Source: SXZD01 sp034680345
GTDB taxonomy: Bacteria > Pseudomonadota > Gammaproteobacteria > Burkholderiales > Burkholderiaceae_B
Direction: 5' to 3'
DNA: 64,000 nt
Assembly: GCA_034680345.1 (NCBI GenBank)
Contig: JAXISZ010000003.1
Span: forward strand, 1-64,000
The notes under the pieces were generated by a model. The model was not told where the DNA came from. It saw only the letters and a list, made by a program, of their open reading frames with translations, and ran no database searches. Both the position numbers and the translations under genes were made by a program. Positions 24,985 to 35,126 of the stretch are shown here, piece after piece (position 1 is the stretch's first letter; the number at the start of each line of letters is the position of its first letter).

Positions 24985-25626
24985 TTATCGTGCTAAAGCC
25001 AGTTTAAGAAGATCCGCTACAGTGCTTACGTTGAGTTTGTCCATAATGTTGGCGCGATGGGCTTCTACTGTTTTGATACTAATATTTAAATCATCAGCAA
25101 TTTGTTTGTTTAATCGACCAGCAACGATACGTTCCAAGACTTGAAGTTCTCGACTTGTTAAACGAGAAAACCTTTTTTCAAGTGCCTGATCTCTAATTAA
25201 ATTTTTAAGAATCTGACGGGATTTTTCGATATTCTTGATGATTAATTCCCTAACAATCATTTCGTCAAACGGTTTTTCTAAAAAGTCAGCAGCGCCTTTT
25301 TTCATTGTGTTGACCGCCATTTCCACGTCGCCATGTCCGGTAATGAAAATAATAGGTACACTCGTATTTTGTTCAATCAGTTTTTCTTGTAGTTCTAGAC
25401 CACTCATTCCTGGCATGCGAACATCTAAAATTAGTACACAAATTTGCTCTGGATAAAATTCAGCCAAAAAAGTTTCAGCGTTGTGGAAGGTCTTCACCAA
25501 ATAACCATCTGATTCAATGAGCCATTGTAAGGACTCTCGAACGGCCTCATCATCGTCAACAATGTAAATTGTGACTTTTTCGGTCACTGGCAAGTCTGAA
25601 GAAGCATCTCTACTGGGTAATATCAT
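24985..25626 (-). CDS. FixJ/TodT-type response regulator
   Basis: A 213-residue regulator with a receiver domain (IYIVDDDEAVRES, phospho-acceptor Asp68 in LILDVRMPG, Lys in LEKPFDE) and a C-terminal LuxR-type HTH (LTSRELQVLERIVAGRLNKQIADDLNISIKTVEAHRANIMDKL). The ATG at 25626 has a near-perfect GGAGGAAG ribosome site and overlaps the kinase gene by 17 bases; a longer version starting within the kinase gene was rejected. It pairs with the upstream PAS kinase. Its position opposite aceE suggests control of the pyruvate dehydrogenase operon, which is inference. Confidence 0.9.
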   Translation of the reverse strand: MILPSRDASSDLPVTEKVTIYIVDDDEAVRESLQWLIESDGYLVKTFHNAETFLAEFYPEQICVLILDVRMPGMSGLELQEKLIEQNTSVPIIFITGHGDVEMAVNTMKKGAADFLEKPFDEMIVRELIIKNIEKSRQILKNLIRDQALEKRFSRLTSRELQVLERIVAGRLNKQIADDLNISIKTVEAHRANIMDKLNVSTVADLLKLALAR

Positions 25627-28006
25627 GGTTTTCTTCCTCCAAAGGCTGATGTATGTGCTTTTGATAAATGGGCAAAGCGAAAACAAAACGGGTCCCCATC
25701 GGCTGATTTTCTTCTATTTCAAGTCGGCTATCGTGGTATTCAATTACTGAGCGACAAATATTTAAACCCATGCCCATGCCTTCGCTTTTTGTACTAAAAA
25801 AAGGTTCAAATAATTTATCCCGAATGGCTTCAGGAATGCCTGAACCGTGATCGCTAACAGAGAGAACCAAAGTTTTGCTGGTCCTTTCAACTTTTACTGC
25901 GATTCGTCTATAAATACTAGGCGTATTTACCATTGCATCCATGCCGTTTTTAATTAAATTGAGCAAAACTTGCTCAATTAAAATACGGTCAGCAAAAACA
26001 TCGGGAAAATCATCTCCAAGTGCTTCAATAACAATTTCTACCTCTCGGTTCTTGGCGTCAATCTCAGCGAAAACAACGGCATCCTCAATAATTTTGTGCA
26101 GGGTTGCTGATTTACGTTGTGGTGCTTTGCGTTTGACGAATTCTCTAATTCTTCGGATAACATTGCCAGCGCGTTGCGCTTGCTGTGTGACTTTTTCAAG
26201 CATCGGCAATAAATCATCGGCCGTGCATCTCCCAGACTTAAGCCTTGATACGCCACCCATGCTGTAATTGCTAATTGCAGAAAGGGGTTGGTTTAACTCG
26301 TGTGCTAGAAGGGATGCCATTTCTCCCATGGTTACTAAGCGACTTGTAAATTGTAATTTCTCCTGCTGAATTTTAGCATTTTCAGCGGCTAATTTTCGTT
26401 CAGTGATGTCGGTAGTTACATCCATATAGACTAGTCGCCTGTCTACCCAATTGATGGTTCTTCTGCGAACTTCAAACCAACGCTGGTTTTCTTTCCAAAA
26501 GCATTCAAATACCCCTTGCTCAGTGGTTTGAATGATAGAATTTAAACCAAAAGCACCGTCACTTGTGTCTGAAAACCATAAGCGGTAATAACTGTTTGCA
26601 AATAAAAGATCACAAACCCCATTTTCAGTTGGGGTAGAAACGGAAATGGCTGCATCCAGTGCTTCCAATACTGTAATAAAGCGTTCTTGAGCAGCAGCGA
26701 GTTCTTCACGAATTCTTTTGGGTTCGGTTATGTCTGTTATTGATGTCATCCAGCCTGTTTGTTCTCCATTGGCGTTAATTAAGGGCGATACATACAAACG
26801 GGCTGTAAATTGAGATCCATCCTTTCTAATCATTATTTGTTCTAAGCCATTTTCAGGGGCCATACCACTTAGCATCATATCTAAATTTTGTTTGTGCTCA
26901 GTGGGTTGAGTGTTGGGCCAAAAAGGAAAAGGACAAGATGTGCCAATTAGTAACTCCTCTGCAAAACCGGTCATTTTGGTTAGCCCTGGGTTTGAATAAG
27001 TGATCTTTCCTTGCAAGTCAAATACACATAGTCCGGTGCTGACTGAGTTTTCAATAGCTTTTCTAAATTCTGCCTCTGCATAAAGTTGGTTTTCTGCTTT
27101 GGTGCGTGCATGGCCATGACGCATTAGCATAAAAAACCCCCAAATAATTACAATGGATAAGCCGGCAACAGTCCATGTCAGCATGCTTTGAATTAGTTGA
27201 GTATTTGATTGCAGTGCAATTGCACGCAATTTAAGTCCTTGTCCAGGTGGGTCAAGTATAACTTCATAAGCTTCGACAGCGCGTTCAAGATTGCGGCTTC
27301 CATTACTGGCAATCGGATTGCCGCCACCGTCGATAATGCTGATCAAATAGCGGCCTTGAAATTCCTTAGGAATAGCTTCATCAAGCAGTGAGGTGATAGG
27401 CAAAGCAGCGTAAACAGTCCCAAGAAAATGTCCACGATCATTGGCTATCGGCGCATGGAGCTCAAGAAATGCTACGTTGTTTGGGCCAATATAAGGGCGT
27501 GAAAAAACAGGTTTTGCAGAATCTTTGGCCGTAATAAAAGCCCAATAGCTTTCAGCTTCTTCGATTAACTCATCAGCGGGGTGGAGTTCGGGTAAGACCA
27601 AATTTTCGTTGCTGATTGACCAACGAGCAAAACGCTCGTTATCCATGTAGCCTATATGAGCTAGTTCAGGCGCGCTAATTAAGTGTTCGCGTGCAAGCCT
27701 AATAAAACCAAGATCATCGACAATTTCTCTAGCCATGTCCCTGGCCATTTGCGCCATTTTATCTTGTGTTGATTGTAGGTTTTTACGTATAGTTTGTCGG
27801 GAAAGTTCGATGTCGCGCATCATTGTTTCACGTATTAGTCTTTCATCTCGCACATGCAAAATCAAAAGAAATGCAGCCATTGCAATGATAAATAGAATCA
27901 TTCCTACAAGGGGAGTAATCCAAAGCAAATTTGCCTTCGCAAAAATTCTTTTGAAAGGATCCAATAAGTTTGGTAAACGTTTTATATTAAATAACAGTGT
28001 GTCCAT
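25610..28006 (-). CDS. Membrane-bound PAS sensor histidine kinase
   Basis: A 798-residue sensor. A membrane helix at about residues 27-52 and another at about 277-298 flank an extracytoplasmic sensing region of roughly 220 residues, probably Cache-like. Two PAS domains follow (from about 312 and 440), then the dimerisation domain with His569 in LLAHELNQPLSAISNYS. The ATPase domain ends with DHGSGIPEAIRDKLFEPFFSTKSEGMGMG. The DctB/TodS-like layout, with a ligand-binding external domain, points to a carboxylate or similar small molecule, but the ligand cannot be read. It diverges from aceE. Confidence 0.9.
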   Translation of the reverse strand: MDTLLFNIKRLPNLLDPFKRIFAKANLLWITPLVGMILFIIAMAAFLLILHVRDERLIRETMMRDIELSRQTIRKNLQSTQDKMAQMARDMAREIVDDLGFIRLAREHLISAPELAHIGYMDNERFARWSISNENLVLPELHPADELIEEAESYWAFITAKDSAKPVFSRPYIGPNNVAFLELHAPIANDRGHFLGTVYAALPITSLLDEAIPKEFQGRYLISIIDGGGNPIASNGSRNLERAVEAYEVILDPPGQGLKLRAIALQSNTQLIQSMLTWTVAGLSIVIIWGFFMLMRHGHARTKAENQLYAEAEFRKAIENSVSTGLCVFDLQGKITYSNPGLTKMTGFAEELLIGTSCPFPFWPNTQPTEHKQNLDMMLSGMAPENGLEQIMIRKDGSQFTARLYVSPLINANGEQTGWMTSITDITEPKRIREELAAAQERFITVLEALDAAISVSTPTENGVCDLLFANSYYRLWFSDTSDGAFGLNSIIQTTEQGVFECFWKENQRWFEVRRRTINWVDRRLVYMDVTTDITERKLAAENAKIQQEKLQFTSRLVTMGEMASLLAHELNQPLSAISNYSMGGVSRLKSGRCTADDLLPMLEKVTQQAQRAGNVIRRIREFVKRKAPQRKSATLHKIIEDAVVFAEIDAKNREVEIVIEALGDDFPDVFADRILIEQVLLNLIKNGMDAMVNTPSIYRRIAVKVERTSKTLVLSVSDHGSGIPEAIRDKLFEPFFSTKSEGMGMGLNICRSVIEYHDSRLEIEENQPMGTRFVFALPIYQKHIHQPLEEENHDITQ

Positions 28007-28064
28007 AGTTATATTTTAAGACACAGTTGATATTCTTGAATAAAATTTAGGGTTTATTCTAGGG

Positions 28065-28099
28065 TTTTTCATTATATGAAAAATCAAATCATTATTTGA
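28065..28099. promoter_or_regulatory. Two adjacent palindromes between the kinase gene and aceE
   Basis: TTTTTCAT-TAT-ATGAAAAA (28065-28083) is a perfect 8-bp dyad, and TCAAAT-CATT-ATTTGA (28084-28099) follows without a gap. They lie in the 189-bp divergent region and are good candidates for regulator binding sites. Which regulator binds is unknown. Confidence 0.45.
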
Positions 28100-28195
28100 A
28101 AAAAACCAAAGGCGCTGCGATAATAATCAAAGCTGATTGCGGGGTGTGCCATAAGTATGCCCAGTCAAACCAAACACATTACAAAAGGAGGAAGT

Positions 28196-30892
28196 ATGTC
28201 AGCGCTACCAAATTTCCCAGCAAACGCAGATTTAGACTCTCAAGAAACCCAAGAGTGGCTTGATGCATTAGAAGCAGTAATCGACAGGGAAGGGCCGGAA
28301 CGTGCCCACTTCCTCTTAGAAACCATGATTGATAAGGCCAGGCGCAGTGGGGCTTACATTCCTTTTTCCGCAAACACTGCCTACGTTAATACAATTCCAT
28401 CACATTTAGAAGCTCCCAATCCTGGAAATTTGGAATATGAGGAGCGCATCCGTTCTTATATTCGTTGGAATGCTATGGCTATGGTGGTCAAGGCAAATCG
28501 TTTGAGTCCCGCTGATGGTGGTGATTTAGGTGGGCATATTTCCTCTTTTGCTTCTTTAGCAACCATGATTGGTTGCGGTATGAATCATTTCTGGCATGCT
28601 GATGATGGAGTTCACGGTGGCGACCTGATTTACTTTCAAGGTCACTCAAGTCCTGGTATTTACGCCCGTGCTTTTTTAGAGGGCCGTCTTTCGGAAGAGC
28701 AGTTACTTAATTTCCGCCAAGAAGTTGATGGAAAAGGTTTAAGTTCTTATCCACATCCTAAATTAATGCCTGATTTTTGGCAGTTCCCAACTGTTTCTAT
28801 GGGGTTGGGTCCAATTATGGCCATCTATCAAGCAAGGTTTTTAAAATATCTTCATGCGCGTGGTATTGCAGATACCTCGAAGCGCAAAGTTTGGGTGTTT
28901 TGTGGTGATGGTGAAATGGATGAGCCTGAGTCCTTAGGCGCTATTTCATTGGCAGCGCGTGAAAAGCTCGATAATCTTATTTTTGTGGTGAATTGCAATT
29001 TGCAGCGTTTAGATGGTCCAGTTCGTGGTAATGGTAAGATTATTCAAGAGTTAGAAGGTGAGTTCCGTGGGGCTGGTTGGAATGTTATTAAACTACTTTG
29101 GGGTGGATACTGGGATGCTTTGTTGGCACGTGACAAACGAGGCTTACTAGTCAAAGCGATGGCTGAGGTGGTTGATGGTGAATTCCAGACCTATAAAGCA
29201 AACGATGGTGCCTACGTTCGCAAACATTTCTTTGGCCGTCATCCCGAATTGTTAGAAATGGTTTCTCGGATGAGCGATGATGATATTTGGCGTTTAAATC
29301 GTGGCGGTCATGACCCAAATAAAGTCTATGCAGCGTTTCACGCCGCTTATAATACCAAGGGTTTACCTACTGTTGTATTGGCGCATACCGTTAAGGGTTT
29401 TGGTATGGGTAAAATTGGTGAAGGTAAAAATACAGCTCATCAAACCAAAAAAATGGATGACGATTCAATTCGTGAATTCCGCGACCGTTTTGGTATTCCT
29501 GTATCAGATGAGCAATTATCCTCGATACCGTTTTATAAACCTTCTGAAGATTCCCCAGAGATGAAATACATGCATGAGCGTCGTAAAGCGCTTGGCGGGT
29601 ATTTGCCAGCTAGACGTCGTCAAGCAGAAGAAGCCATTTCAGTGCCGGAATTGTCTGCATTTCAAGCGGTTTTGGAGCCAACAGCTGAAGGCCGTGAAAT
29701 TTCTACTACCCAAGCGTTTGTGCGTTTCTTAACCGCTTTGATTCGCGATAAATCAATAGGGTCTCGAGTAGTTCCAATTGTGCCTGATGAAGCGCGTACC
29801 TTCGGTATGGAAGGTATGTTCCGTCAGCTTGGCATTTATGCGCCTGAAGGCCAAAAGTACGTGCCTGTTGATAAAGACCAAGTGATGTACTACCGCGAAG
29901 ATAAAGCTGGCCAAATTCTTGAGGAAGGCATTAACGAAGCTGGCGCCATGTCATCTTGGATTGCAGCGGCAACATCGTACGCAACTAACAACCGCGTCAT
30001 GTTGCCGTTTTACATCTATTATTCGATGTTTGGTTTTCAACGTATTGGTGATTTGGCCTGGGCTGCTGGCGACATGCAGGCCCGTGGCTTTTTGTTGGGG
30101 GCTACGGCTGGTCGCACTACACTTAATGGTGAAGGGTTGCAGCACGAGGACGGACACAGCCATATTTTGAGTTCCACCATTCCTAATTGCGTAAGTTATG
30201 ACCCAACGTTTGCTCATGAACTCGCGGTTATTATGCAGCATGGCATGAAGCGGATGGTTGAAAAACAAGAAAATGTGTTTTATTACCTGACGTTAATGAA
30301 TGAAAACTATGCGCATCCTGGTTTAACAGTTGGTCAGGAAGAGGGCATCATTCGTGGTATGTATTTACTTAAGTCAATCCAGGGTAAAGGTCCTCGTGTC
30401 CAATTGTTGGGTTCTGGTGTTATTTTAAGAGAAGTGCTTGCCGCGCAAGATTTGTTAGTAGAAGATTGGGGTGTTACTTCCGATGTTTGGAGTGTCACTA
30501 GTTTTACAGAGTTGCGCCGTGATGGTTTGGACATTGAACGTTTTAATTTGTTGAATCCAGAAGCACAACAAAAAGTAGCGTATGTAACGGAGCAATTAAA
30601 TGATCATGGTGGGCCTATTATTGCCTCTACTGATTACATGAAGCTTTTTGCAGACCAGGTCCGCCCTTTTATTCCGCAAGGGCGTCAGTATAAAGTGCTG
30701 GGTACAGATGGTTTCGGGCGTTCAGATTTTCGTAAAAAATTGCGTGAGCATTTTGAAGTTAACCGATATTTTATTACCGTTGCGGCATTAAAAGCCTTAG
30801 CCGACGAAGGTAAATTGCCTAAAGAGAAAGTGGCTCAGGCAATTACAAAGTACGGCATTAATCCCAATAAAGCCAATCCGGCTTATGCATAA
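28196..30892 (+). CDS. aceE: Pyruvate dehydrogenase E1 component (homodimeric)
   Basis: An 898-residue E1 that decarboxylates pyruvate with thiamine diphosphate and acetylates the lipoyl groups of E2. The ThDP motif begins GDGEMDEPESLG and ends NCNLQRLDG; the regions DGVHGGDLIYFQGHSSPGIYARAF and EGLQHEDGHSH are characteristic of AceE. A 13-codon in-frame upstream extension was rejected because the ATG at 28196 has AAGGAGG at ideal spacing. It starts the aceE-aceF-lpdA operon opposite the two-component system. Confidence 0.97.
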   Translation: MSALPNFPANADLDSQETQEWLDALEAVIDREGPERAHFLLETMIDKARRSGAYIPFSANTAYVNTIPSHLEAPNPGNLEYEERIRSYIRWNAMAMVVKANRLSPADGGDLGGHISSFASLATMIGCGMNHFWHADDGVHGGDLIYFQGHSSPGIYARAFLEGRLSEEQLLNFRQEVDGKGLSSYPHPKLMPDFWQFPTVSMGLGPIMAIYQARFLKYLHARGIADTSKRKVWVFCGDGEMDEPESLGAISLAAREKLDNLIFVVNCNLQRLDGPVRGNGKIIQELEGEFRGAGWNVIKLLWGGYWDALLARDKRGLLVKAMAEVVDGEFQTYKANDGAYVRKHFFGRHPELLEMVSRMSDDDIWRLNRGGHDPNKVYAAFHAAYNTKGLPTVVLAHTVKGFGMGKIGEGKNTAHQTKKMDDDSIREFRDRFGIPVSDEQLSSIPFYKPSEDSPEMKYMHERRKALGGYLPARRRQAEEAISVPELSAFQAVLEPTAEGREISTTQAFVRFLTALIRDKSIGSRVVPIVPDEARTFGMEGMFRQLGIYAPEGQKYVPVDKDQVMYYREDKAGQILEEGINEAGAMSSWIAAATSYATNNRVMLPFYIYYSMFGFQRIGDLAWAAGDMQARGFLLGATAGRTTLNGEGLQHEDGHSHILSSTIPNCVSYDPTFAHELAVIMQHGMKRMVEKQENVFYYLTLMNENYAHPGLTVGQEEGIIRGMYLLKSIQGKGPRVQLLGSGVILREVLAAQDLLVEDWGVTSDVWSVTSFTELRRDGLDIERFNLLNPEAQQKVAYVTEQLNDHGGPIIASTDYMKLFADQVRPFIPQGRQYKVLGTDGFGRSDFRKKLREHFEVNRYFITVAALKALADEGKLPKEKVAQAITKYGINPNKANPAYA

Positions 30893-30904
30893 GGGTCGAC
30901 CAAC

Positions 30905-32338
30905 ATGAAAGTGGAAAATAAAGCCATGACCATAGAAATCAAAGTTCCTGATATTGGCGATTTTAAAAATGTTGAAATCATTGAGTTGTTGGTTAAACCT
31001 GGGGACACAGTTGAATTGGAGCAATCTTTAATTACTGTGGAGTCAGACAAAGCCAGCATGGAAATACCGAGCACAGTGTCTGGTGTTATTCATAGTTTAT
31101 CCATTAAGTTAGGTGATAAAGTTAGCGAAGGCAGTGTTTTGGGGTTATTGGTTCCAGTGGAGTCTGCAACAGACTCAAGCACTGCTTCAGCTGCACCTGA
31201 GCTCACAGCCGAATCAGCGGTTGTGTCTACAAACAAAACCAATTTTCTTGCTGCGTCAGTCCCCACGCAGGTATTGGCAAGTGTTACAGCTCAAAATGGT
31301 ACAGCCCAAACTCAAGCGTTGTCCGCATCTTCCTTATTGCCAGAAATTATTGGTAAACCTTCTGTGCCAGACACAGGCAGTAATGATCACATTGTTAAGC
31401 CGCATGCAAGTCCTTCTGTGCGAAAATTTGCACGTGAACTTGGTGTTGATTTAAGCCGAGTTCGAGGTACTGGCTTGAAAATGCGCATTCTACACACAGA
31501 CGTCCAATCTTACGTTAAAGCGGCCATTGCGCAAGTAGTCAGTGGCTCTTTGGCTGCTACTCAAGGTGGTGGGCAGTCAAATGTAGCGGCCGGTGGTGGT
31601 TTAAATTTATTGCCTTGGCCCAAAGTTGATTTCAGTAAATTTGGTACTACAGAAATTCAAGCTTTGAGTCGAATCAAGAAAATTTCTGGGCCCAATTTGC
31701 ACCGCAATTGGGTCATGATTCCCCATGTGACCCAATTTGATGAAGCTGATATTACAGAACTTGATGCATTTCGTAAGCATTGCAATGATCTTTACGCTAA
31801 ACAAGGCATTAAGTTTACGATGCTTGCGTTTGTTATAAAAGCATGTATTGCGGTACTTAAACGTTTGCCAGCGTTCAATGGTAGCTTAGACGAAGCTGGT
31901 GAAAATCTGATTATTAAAAAATATTGGAACATTGGTTTTGCTGCTGATACCCCACAGGGCTTAGTGGTACCCGTAGTTAAAGCAGCAGATCAAAAATCAG
32001 TGTCTGAAATTGCGAAAGAGTTGGCTGATTTATCCGCTGCAGCGCGCGATGGTAAGCTAAAAGGCAGTGATATGCAGGGCGCAACATTTACTGTATCTTC
32101 TTTAGGTGGGGTAGGGGGCACGTCCTTTACGCCAATTATCAATGCACCAGAGGTAGCCATTTTAGGCTTGTCTAAATCGCAAATGAAACCGGTTTGGGAT
32201 GGGAAGCAGTTTGTTCCGCGTTTAATGCTTCCTTTGTCTTTGTCGTATGATCATCGCGTCATCGACGGCGCACAAGCGGCACGTTTCACCACAGAGTTAG
32301 CCAACGTATTGGCTGATATGAGAAAAACATTGTTGTAA
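30905..32338 (+). CDS. aceF: Dihydrolipoamide acetyltransferase E2
   Basis: A 477-residue E2 with one lipoyl domain (about residues 8-85, lipoylated Lys in ESDKASMEIPS), then a long Ala/Ser/Thr/Gln linker. A peripheral-subunit-binding domain follows (ASPSVRKFARELGVDLSRVRGTG), and the catalytic trimeric domain has His and Asp in LSYDHRVIDGAQAARF. A second possible start is Met8 (30926), which gives the more usual family N-terminus. One lipoyl domain is fewer than in E. coli AceF, but Lpd carries another. The gene lies 12 bp after aceE. Confidence 0.96.
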   Translation: MKVENKAMTIEIKVPDIGDFKNVEIIELLVKPGDTVELEQSLITVESDKASMEIPSTVSGVIHSLSIKLGDKVSEGSVLGLLVPVESATDSSTASAAPELTAESAVVSTNKTNFLAASVPTQVLASVTAQNGTAQTQALSASSLLPEIIGKPSVPDTGSNDHIVKPHASPSVRKFARELGVDLSRVRGTGLKMRILHTDVQSYVKAAIAQVVSGSLAATQGGGQSNVAAGGGLNLLPWPKVDFSKFGTTEIQALSRIKKISGPNLHRNWVMIPHVTQFDEADITELDAFRKHCNDLYAKQGIKFTMLAFVIKACIAVLKRLPAFNGSLDEAGENLIIKKYWNIGFAADTPQGLVVPVVKAADQKSVSEIAKELADLSAAARDGKLKGSDMQGATFTVSSLGGVGGTSFTPIINAPEVAILGLSKSQMKPVWDGKQFVPRLMLPLSLSYDHRVIDGAQAARFTTELANVLADMRKTLL

Positions 32339-32347
32339 GGGTGGCCC

Positions 32348-34141
32348 ATGAGCATCGAAGTTAAAGTTCCAGATATTGGAGACTTCAAAGAAGTTGAGGT
32401 CATAGAAGTACTGATTAAAGTTGGCGACACCATTTCAGAAGAGCAATCTCTGATCACAGTTGAATCTGATAAAGCCAGTATGGAAATTCCATCCTCACAC
32501 GCTGGCGTAGTTACTGAAGTGCTTGTCAAGTTAGGTGACAAAGTCAGTATGGGCAGTTCGGTGATTAAAATTCGTACGTCTGAAGCCACAGCAGCTGTTG
32601 AGCCGTTCAATACTGCGGATTCGCCTTCCCAAGCTATTTCTGATATGCCCGCGCTTGCGGCTGTCTCGCCAGTAACATCATCAACTCAAGTGGCTGCGCC
32701 GGTTGCTGGTCAGTACGCGGGAGCTGCTGATTTACAATGTGAAATGCTTGTGCTCGGTGCAGGTCCGGGGGGGTATTCAGCTGCGTTTCGAAGCGCAGAC
32801 TTGGGCATGAAAACCGTACTGGTAGAACGTTACAGCACTTTGGGTGGTGTTTGTTTAAATGTTGGGTGTATTCCCTCTAAGGCTTTGTTGCATTCTGCTG
32901 CAGTCATTGATGAAGTTAAAACCATGGGCGCGCACGGTATTACATTTGGCGCACCTGAAATAAACTTAGATCAGCTGCGTAACCACAAAGACAAAGTTAT
33001 TTCTAAATTAACTGGTGGTCTTGCTGGTATGGCTAAAGCCAGAAAAGTTGAAGTGGTTCAGGGCGTTGGGGTCTTTTTAGATCCGCACCATATTAGGGTC
33101 ACTGCTGCTGATGGTGCTTCACGAGTGATTCGTTTTGAAAAATCCATTATTGCGGTAGGGTCACAGCCCGTTAAATTGCCTTTTATTCCTGAAGATCCAC
33201 GAATAGTTGATTCTACAGGGGCTTTGCAGTTACCTTTTGTACCAAAACGTATGTTGATTATTGGTGGCGGTATTATTGGTCTTGAGATGGGAACGGTTTA
33301 TTCATCTTTAGGGGCTCGTCTTGAGGTTGTTGAAATGCTTGATGGCTTGATGCAAGGTGCGGACCGAGACTTGGTTAAAGTATGGCAAAAAACCAATGAG
33401 TCACGCTTTGATCGCATTATGCTTAATACCAAAACCGTTGGCGTTAAAGCTTTGCCTGAAGGCATTCAAGTCACATTCGAAGGAGATCAAGCCCCTACGG
33501 AGCCACAGGTATATGACTTGGTTTTGGTTGCAACAGGCCGAGCACCAAATGGTAAAAAAATTGGTGCGGAAAACGCTGGAATTGTGCTGACTGAACGTGG
33601 ATTTATTCCTGTTGATAAACAATTACGAACAAACGTTGCACATATTTTTGCAATTGGTGACGTGGTTGGTCAACCCATGTTAGCTCATAAAGCAGTGCAT
33701 GAAGCCCATGTGGCAGCAGAAGCGGCGTTTGGTGAAAAGGCATTTTTTGATGCTAGAACCATACCTAGTGTTGCCTATACGGACCCGGAAGTTGCTTGGG
33801 TTGGTGTAACTGAAGACGAAGCCAAAAAGCAGGGGCTGAAAATTGGCAAGGCGGTATTTCCTTGGGCTGCATCAGGCCGAGCTATTGCTAATGGACGTGA
33901 CGAGGGTTTTACAAAACTTATTTTTGATCAAGAAAATCATCGCATTATCGGTGGCAGTATTGTTGGTACACATGCAGGCGATTTAATTGGTGAGCTCTGT
34001 TTAGCAATAGAAATGGGGGCTGATGCCGTGGATATTGGTAAAACTATACATCCTCACCCAACACTTTGTGAGAGTGTTGGTATGGCAGCAGAGGTATTTG
34101 AAGGTGTTTGTACTGATTTACCGCCTGTTCGCAAAAAATAG
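32348..34141 (+). CDS. lpdA: Dihydrolipoamide dehydrogenase E3 with N-terminal lipoyl domain
   Basis: A 597-residue E3 in which a lipoyl domain (residues 1-80, Lys in ESDKASMEIPS) is fused by a Pro/Ala/Ser linker to the flavoprotein. The flavoprotein part shows the FAD motif GAGPGGYSAAFRSADLG, the redox disulfide in GGVCLNVGCIPSKA, and the C-terminal interface HPHPTLCE with the catalytic His. The fusion is known from Neisseria and Burkholderiales. The gene begins nine bases after aceF and is followed by the operon terminator. Confidence 0.97.
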   Translation: MSIEVKVPDIGDFKEVEVIEVLIKVGDTISEEQSLITVESDKASMEIPSSHAGVVTEVLVKLGDKVSMGSSVIKIRTSEATAAVEPFNTADSPSQAISDMPALAAVSPVTSSTQVAAPVAGQYAGAADLQCEMLVLGAGPGGYSAAFRSADLGMKTVLVERYSTLGGVCLNVGCIPSKALLHSAAVIDEVKTMGAHGITFGAPEINLDQLRNHKDKVISKLTGGLAGMAKARKVEVVQGVGVFLDPHHIRVTAADGASRVIRFEKSIIAVGSQPVKLPFIPEDPRIVDSTGALQLPFVPKRMLIIGGGIIGLEMGTVYSSLGARLEVVEMLDGLMQGADRDLVKVWQKTNESRFDRIMLNTKTVGVKALPEGIQVTFEGDQAPTEPQVYDLVLVATGRAPNGKKIGAENAGIVLTERGFIPVDKQLRTNVAHIFAIGDVVGQPMLAHKAVHEAHVAAEAAFGEKAFFDARTIPSVAYTDPEVAWVGVTEDEAKKQGLKIGKAVFPWAASGRAIANGRDEGFTKLIFDQENHRIIGGSIVGTHAGDLIGELCLAIEMGADAVDIGKTIHPHPTLCESVGMAAEVFEGVCTDLPPVRKK

Positions 34142-34152
34142 TTTGCTTTTTA

Positions 34153-34226
34153 AAACCTGTTACAAATGCAACATAATCCTTGGCCTAGCTAAGGTATTTG
34201 CTGTAAATTTGTAGCAGGTTTTTTTA
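34153..34226 (+). terminator. Terminator of the aceE-aceF-lpdA operon
   Basis: AAACCTGTTACAAAT (34153-34167) pairs along 15 bp (one G-U) with ATTTGTAGCAGGTTT (34207-34221), followed by a T-run. The large loop contains its own small dyad (CCTT...AAGG). The remaining 200 bp to rpiA are AT-rich with nothing else recognised. Confidence 0.7.
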
Positions 34227-34430
34227 TTTTATATAAGAAAAATATGAAAAGTATTAACTTGATTAAATAAAAAATAGTAAATAATAGGCAGACAGCTTAT
34301 CTATCTGATAGATTGAATTGGTTTTTTAGAAATTCCTTAAATATCTGTTAAATTTTTGGTGGGCATTTTGCTTTTGGATATTGGTAAATATCGATACACA
34401 TGAAGTAATATCGATGAAATGGATTAAATA

Positions 34431-35126
34431 ATGCTAGATGCGCTTTCATTAAAAAAATTAGTTGCTCAAACAGCGTTACAATGGGTTAAGGCTGATACGA
34501 TTATTGGTATTGGTACAGGTTCTACGGTTGATTGTTTTATTGATGCATTGGACCAAAGCGGTATTAAACTGACGGCAGCAGTTTCCAGTTCTTTGCGAAC
34601 AGAAATAAAACTTAAATCCATAGGGATTCCGGTTATTGATTTAAACGAAGTGAAATCACTGGCTGTTTATATTGATGGCGCAGATGAAATTGATCCAAAT
34701 GCCCATTTAGTAAAAGGGGGTGGGGGTGCATTGACACGTGAAAAAATTATTGCAGAAGCTGCGCAACAATTTATTTGTATCGCTGATGTGTCCAAAGAGG
34801 TTGATATTCTTGGCCAGTTTCCCTTGCCGATAGAAGTTTTACCGATGGCTCGTATCTTGGTAGAGCAAAAAGCAATTAATCTAGGTGCAAAACCAGAGTT
34901 AAGAAAAAATTTCTTAACAGACAACGGAAATATAATACTAGACCTTCATCATTTAAAAATTTTTAATCCTGTTGAATTAGAGCAAGAGATTAATCAATGG
35001 CCGGGAGTTGTTTGTTGTGGTTTATTTGCAAGACGTAAAGCAGATATCATTTGCATTTCAGACTCAAGCGGTGTTCGAATTAGGTCTGCAAAAATCAGTT
35101 TAAAAAATTCAAGCTTTGGTTTGTAA
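34431..35126 (+). CDS. rpiA: Ribose-5-phosphate isomerase A
   Basis: A 231-residue isomerase interconverting ribose 5-phosphate and ribulose 5-phosphate in the pentose phosphate pathway. GIGTGSTVDCFID binds phosphate, YIDGADEIDPN holds the catalytic acid region, and KGGGGALTREKI the catalytic Lys. Slightly longer than E. coli RpiA (219). No obvious ribosome site precedes the ATG. It is followed by phoU 153 bp downstream. Confidence 0.95.
   Translation: MLDALSLKKLVAQTALQWVKADTIIGIGTGSTVDCFIDALDQSGIKLTAAVSSSLRTEIKLKSIGIPVIDLNEVKSLAVYIDGADEIDPNAHLVKGGGGALTREKIIAEAAQQFICIADVSKEVDILGQFPLPIEVLPMARILVEQKAINLGAKPELRKNFLTDNGNIILDLHHLKIFNPVELEQEINQWPGVVCCGLFARRKADIICISDSSGVRIRSAKISLKNSSFGL

Noticed and set aside
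25941..26267. Plus-strand frame of about 108 codons opposite the sensor kinase
   Set aside because: It is a shadow of the conserved kinase domains.
30926..32580. Duplicated lipoyl domains in aceF and lpdA as a recent duplication
   Set aside because: The protein motifs match, but the DNA has diverged at many codon third positions; fused lipoyl domains are normal in this group.
34153..34226. Riboswitch or small RNA between lpdA and rpiA
   Set aside because: The structure is a long stem with a T-run at the operon end and is explained as a terminator.
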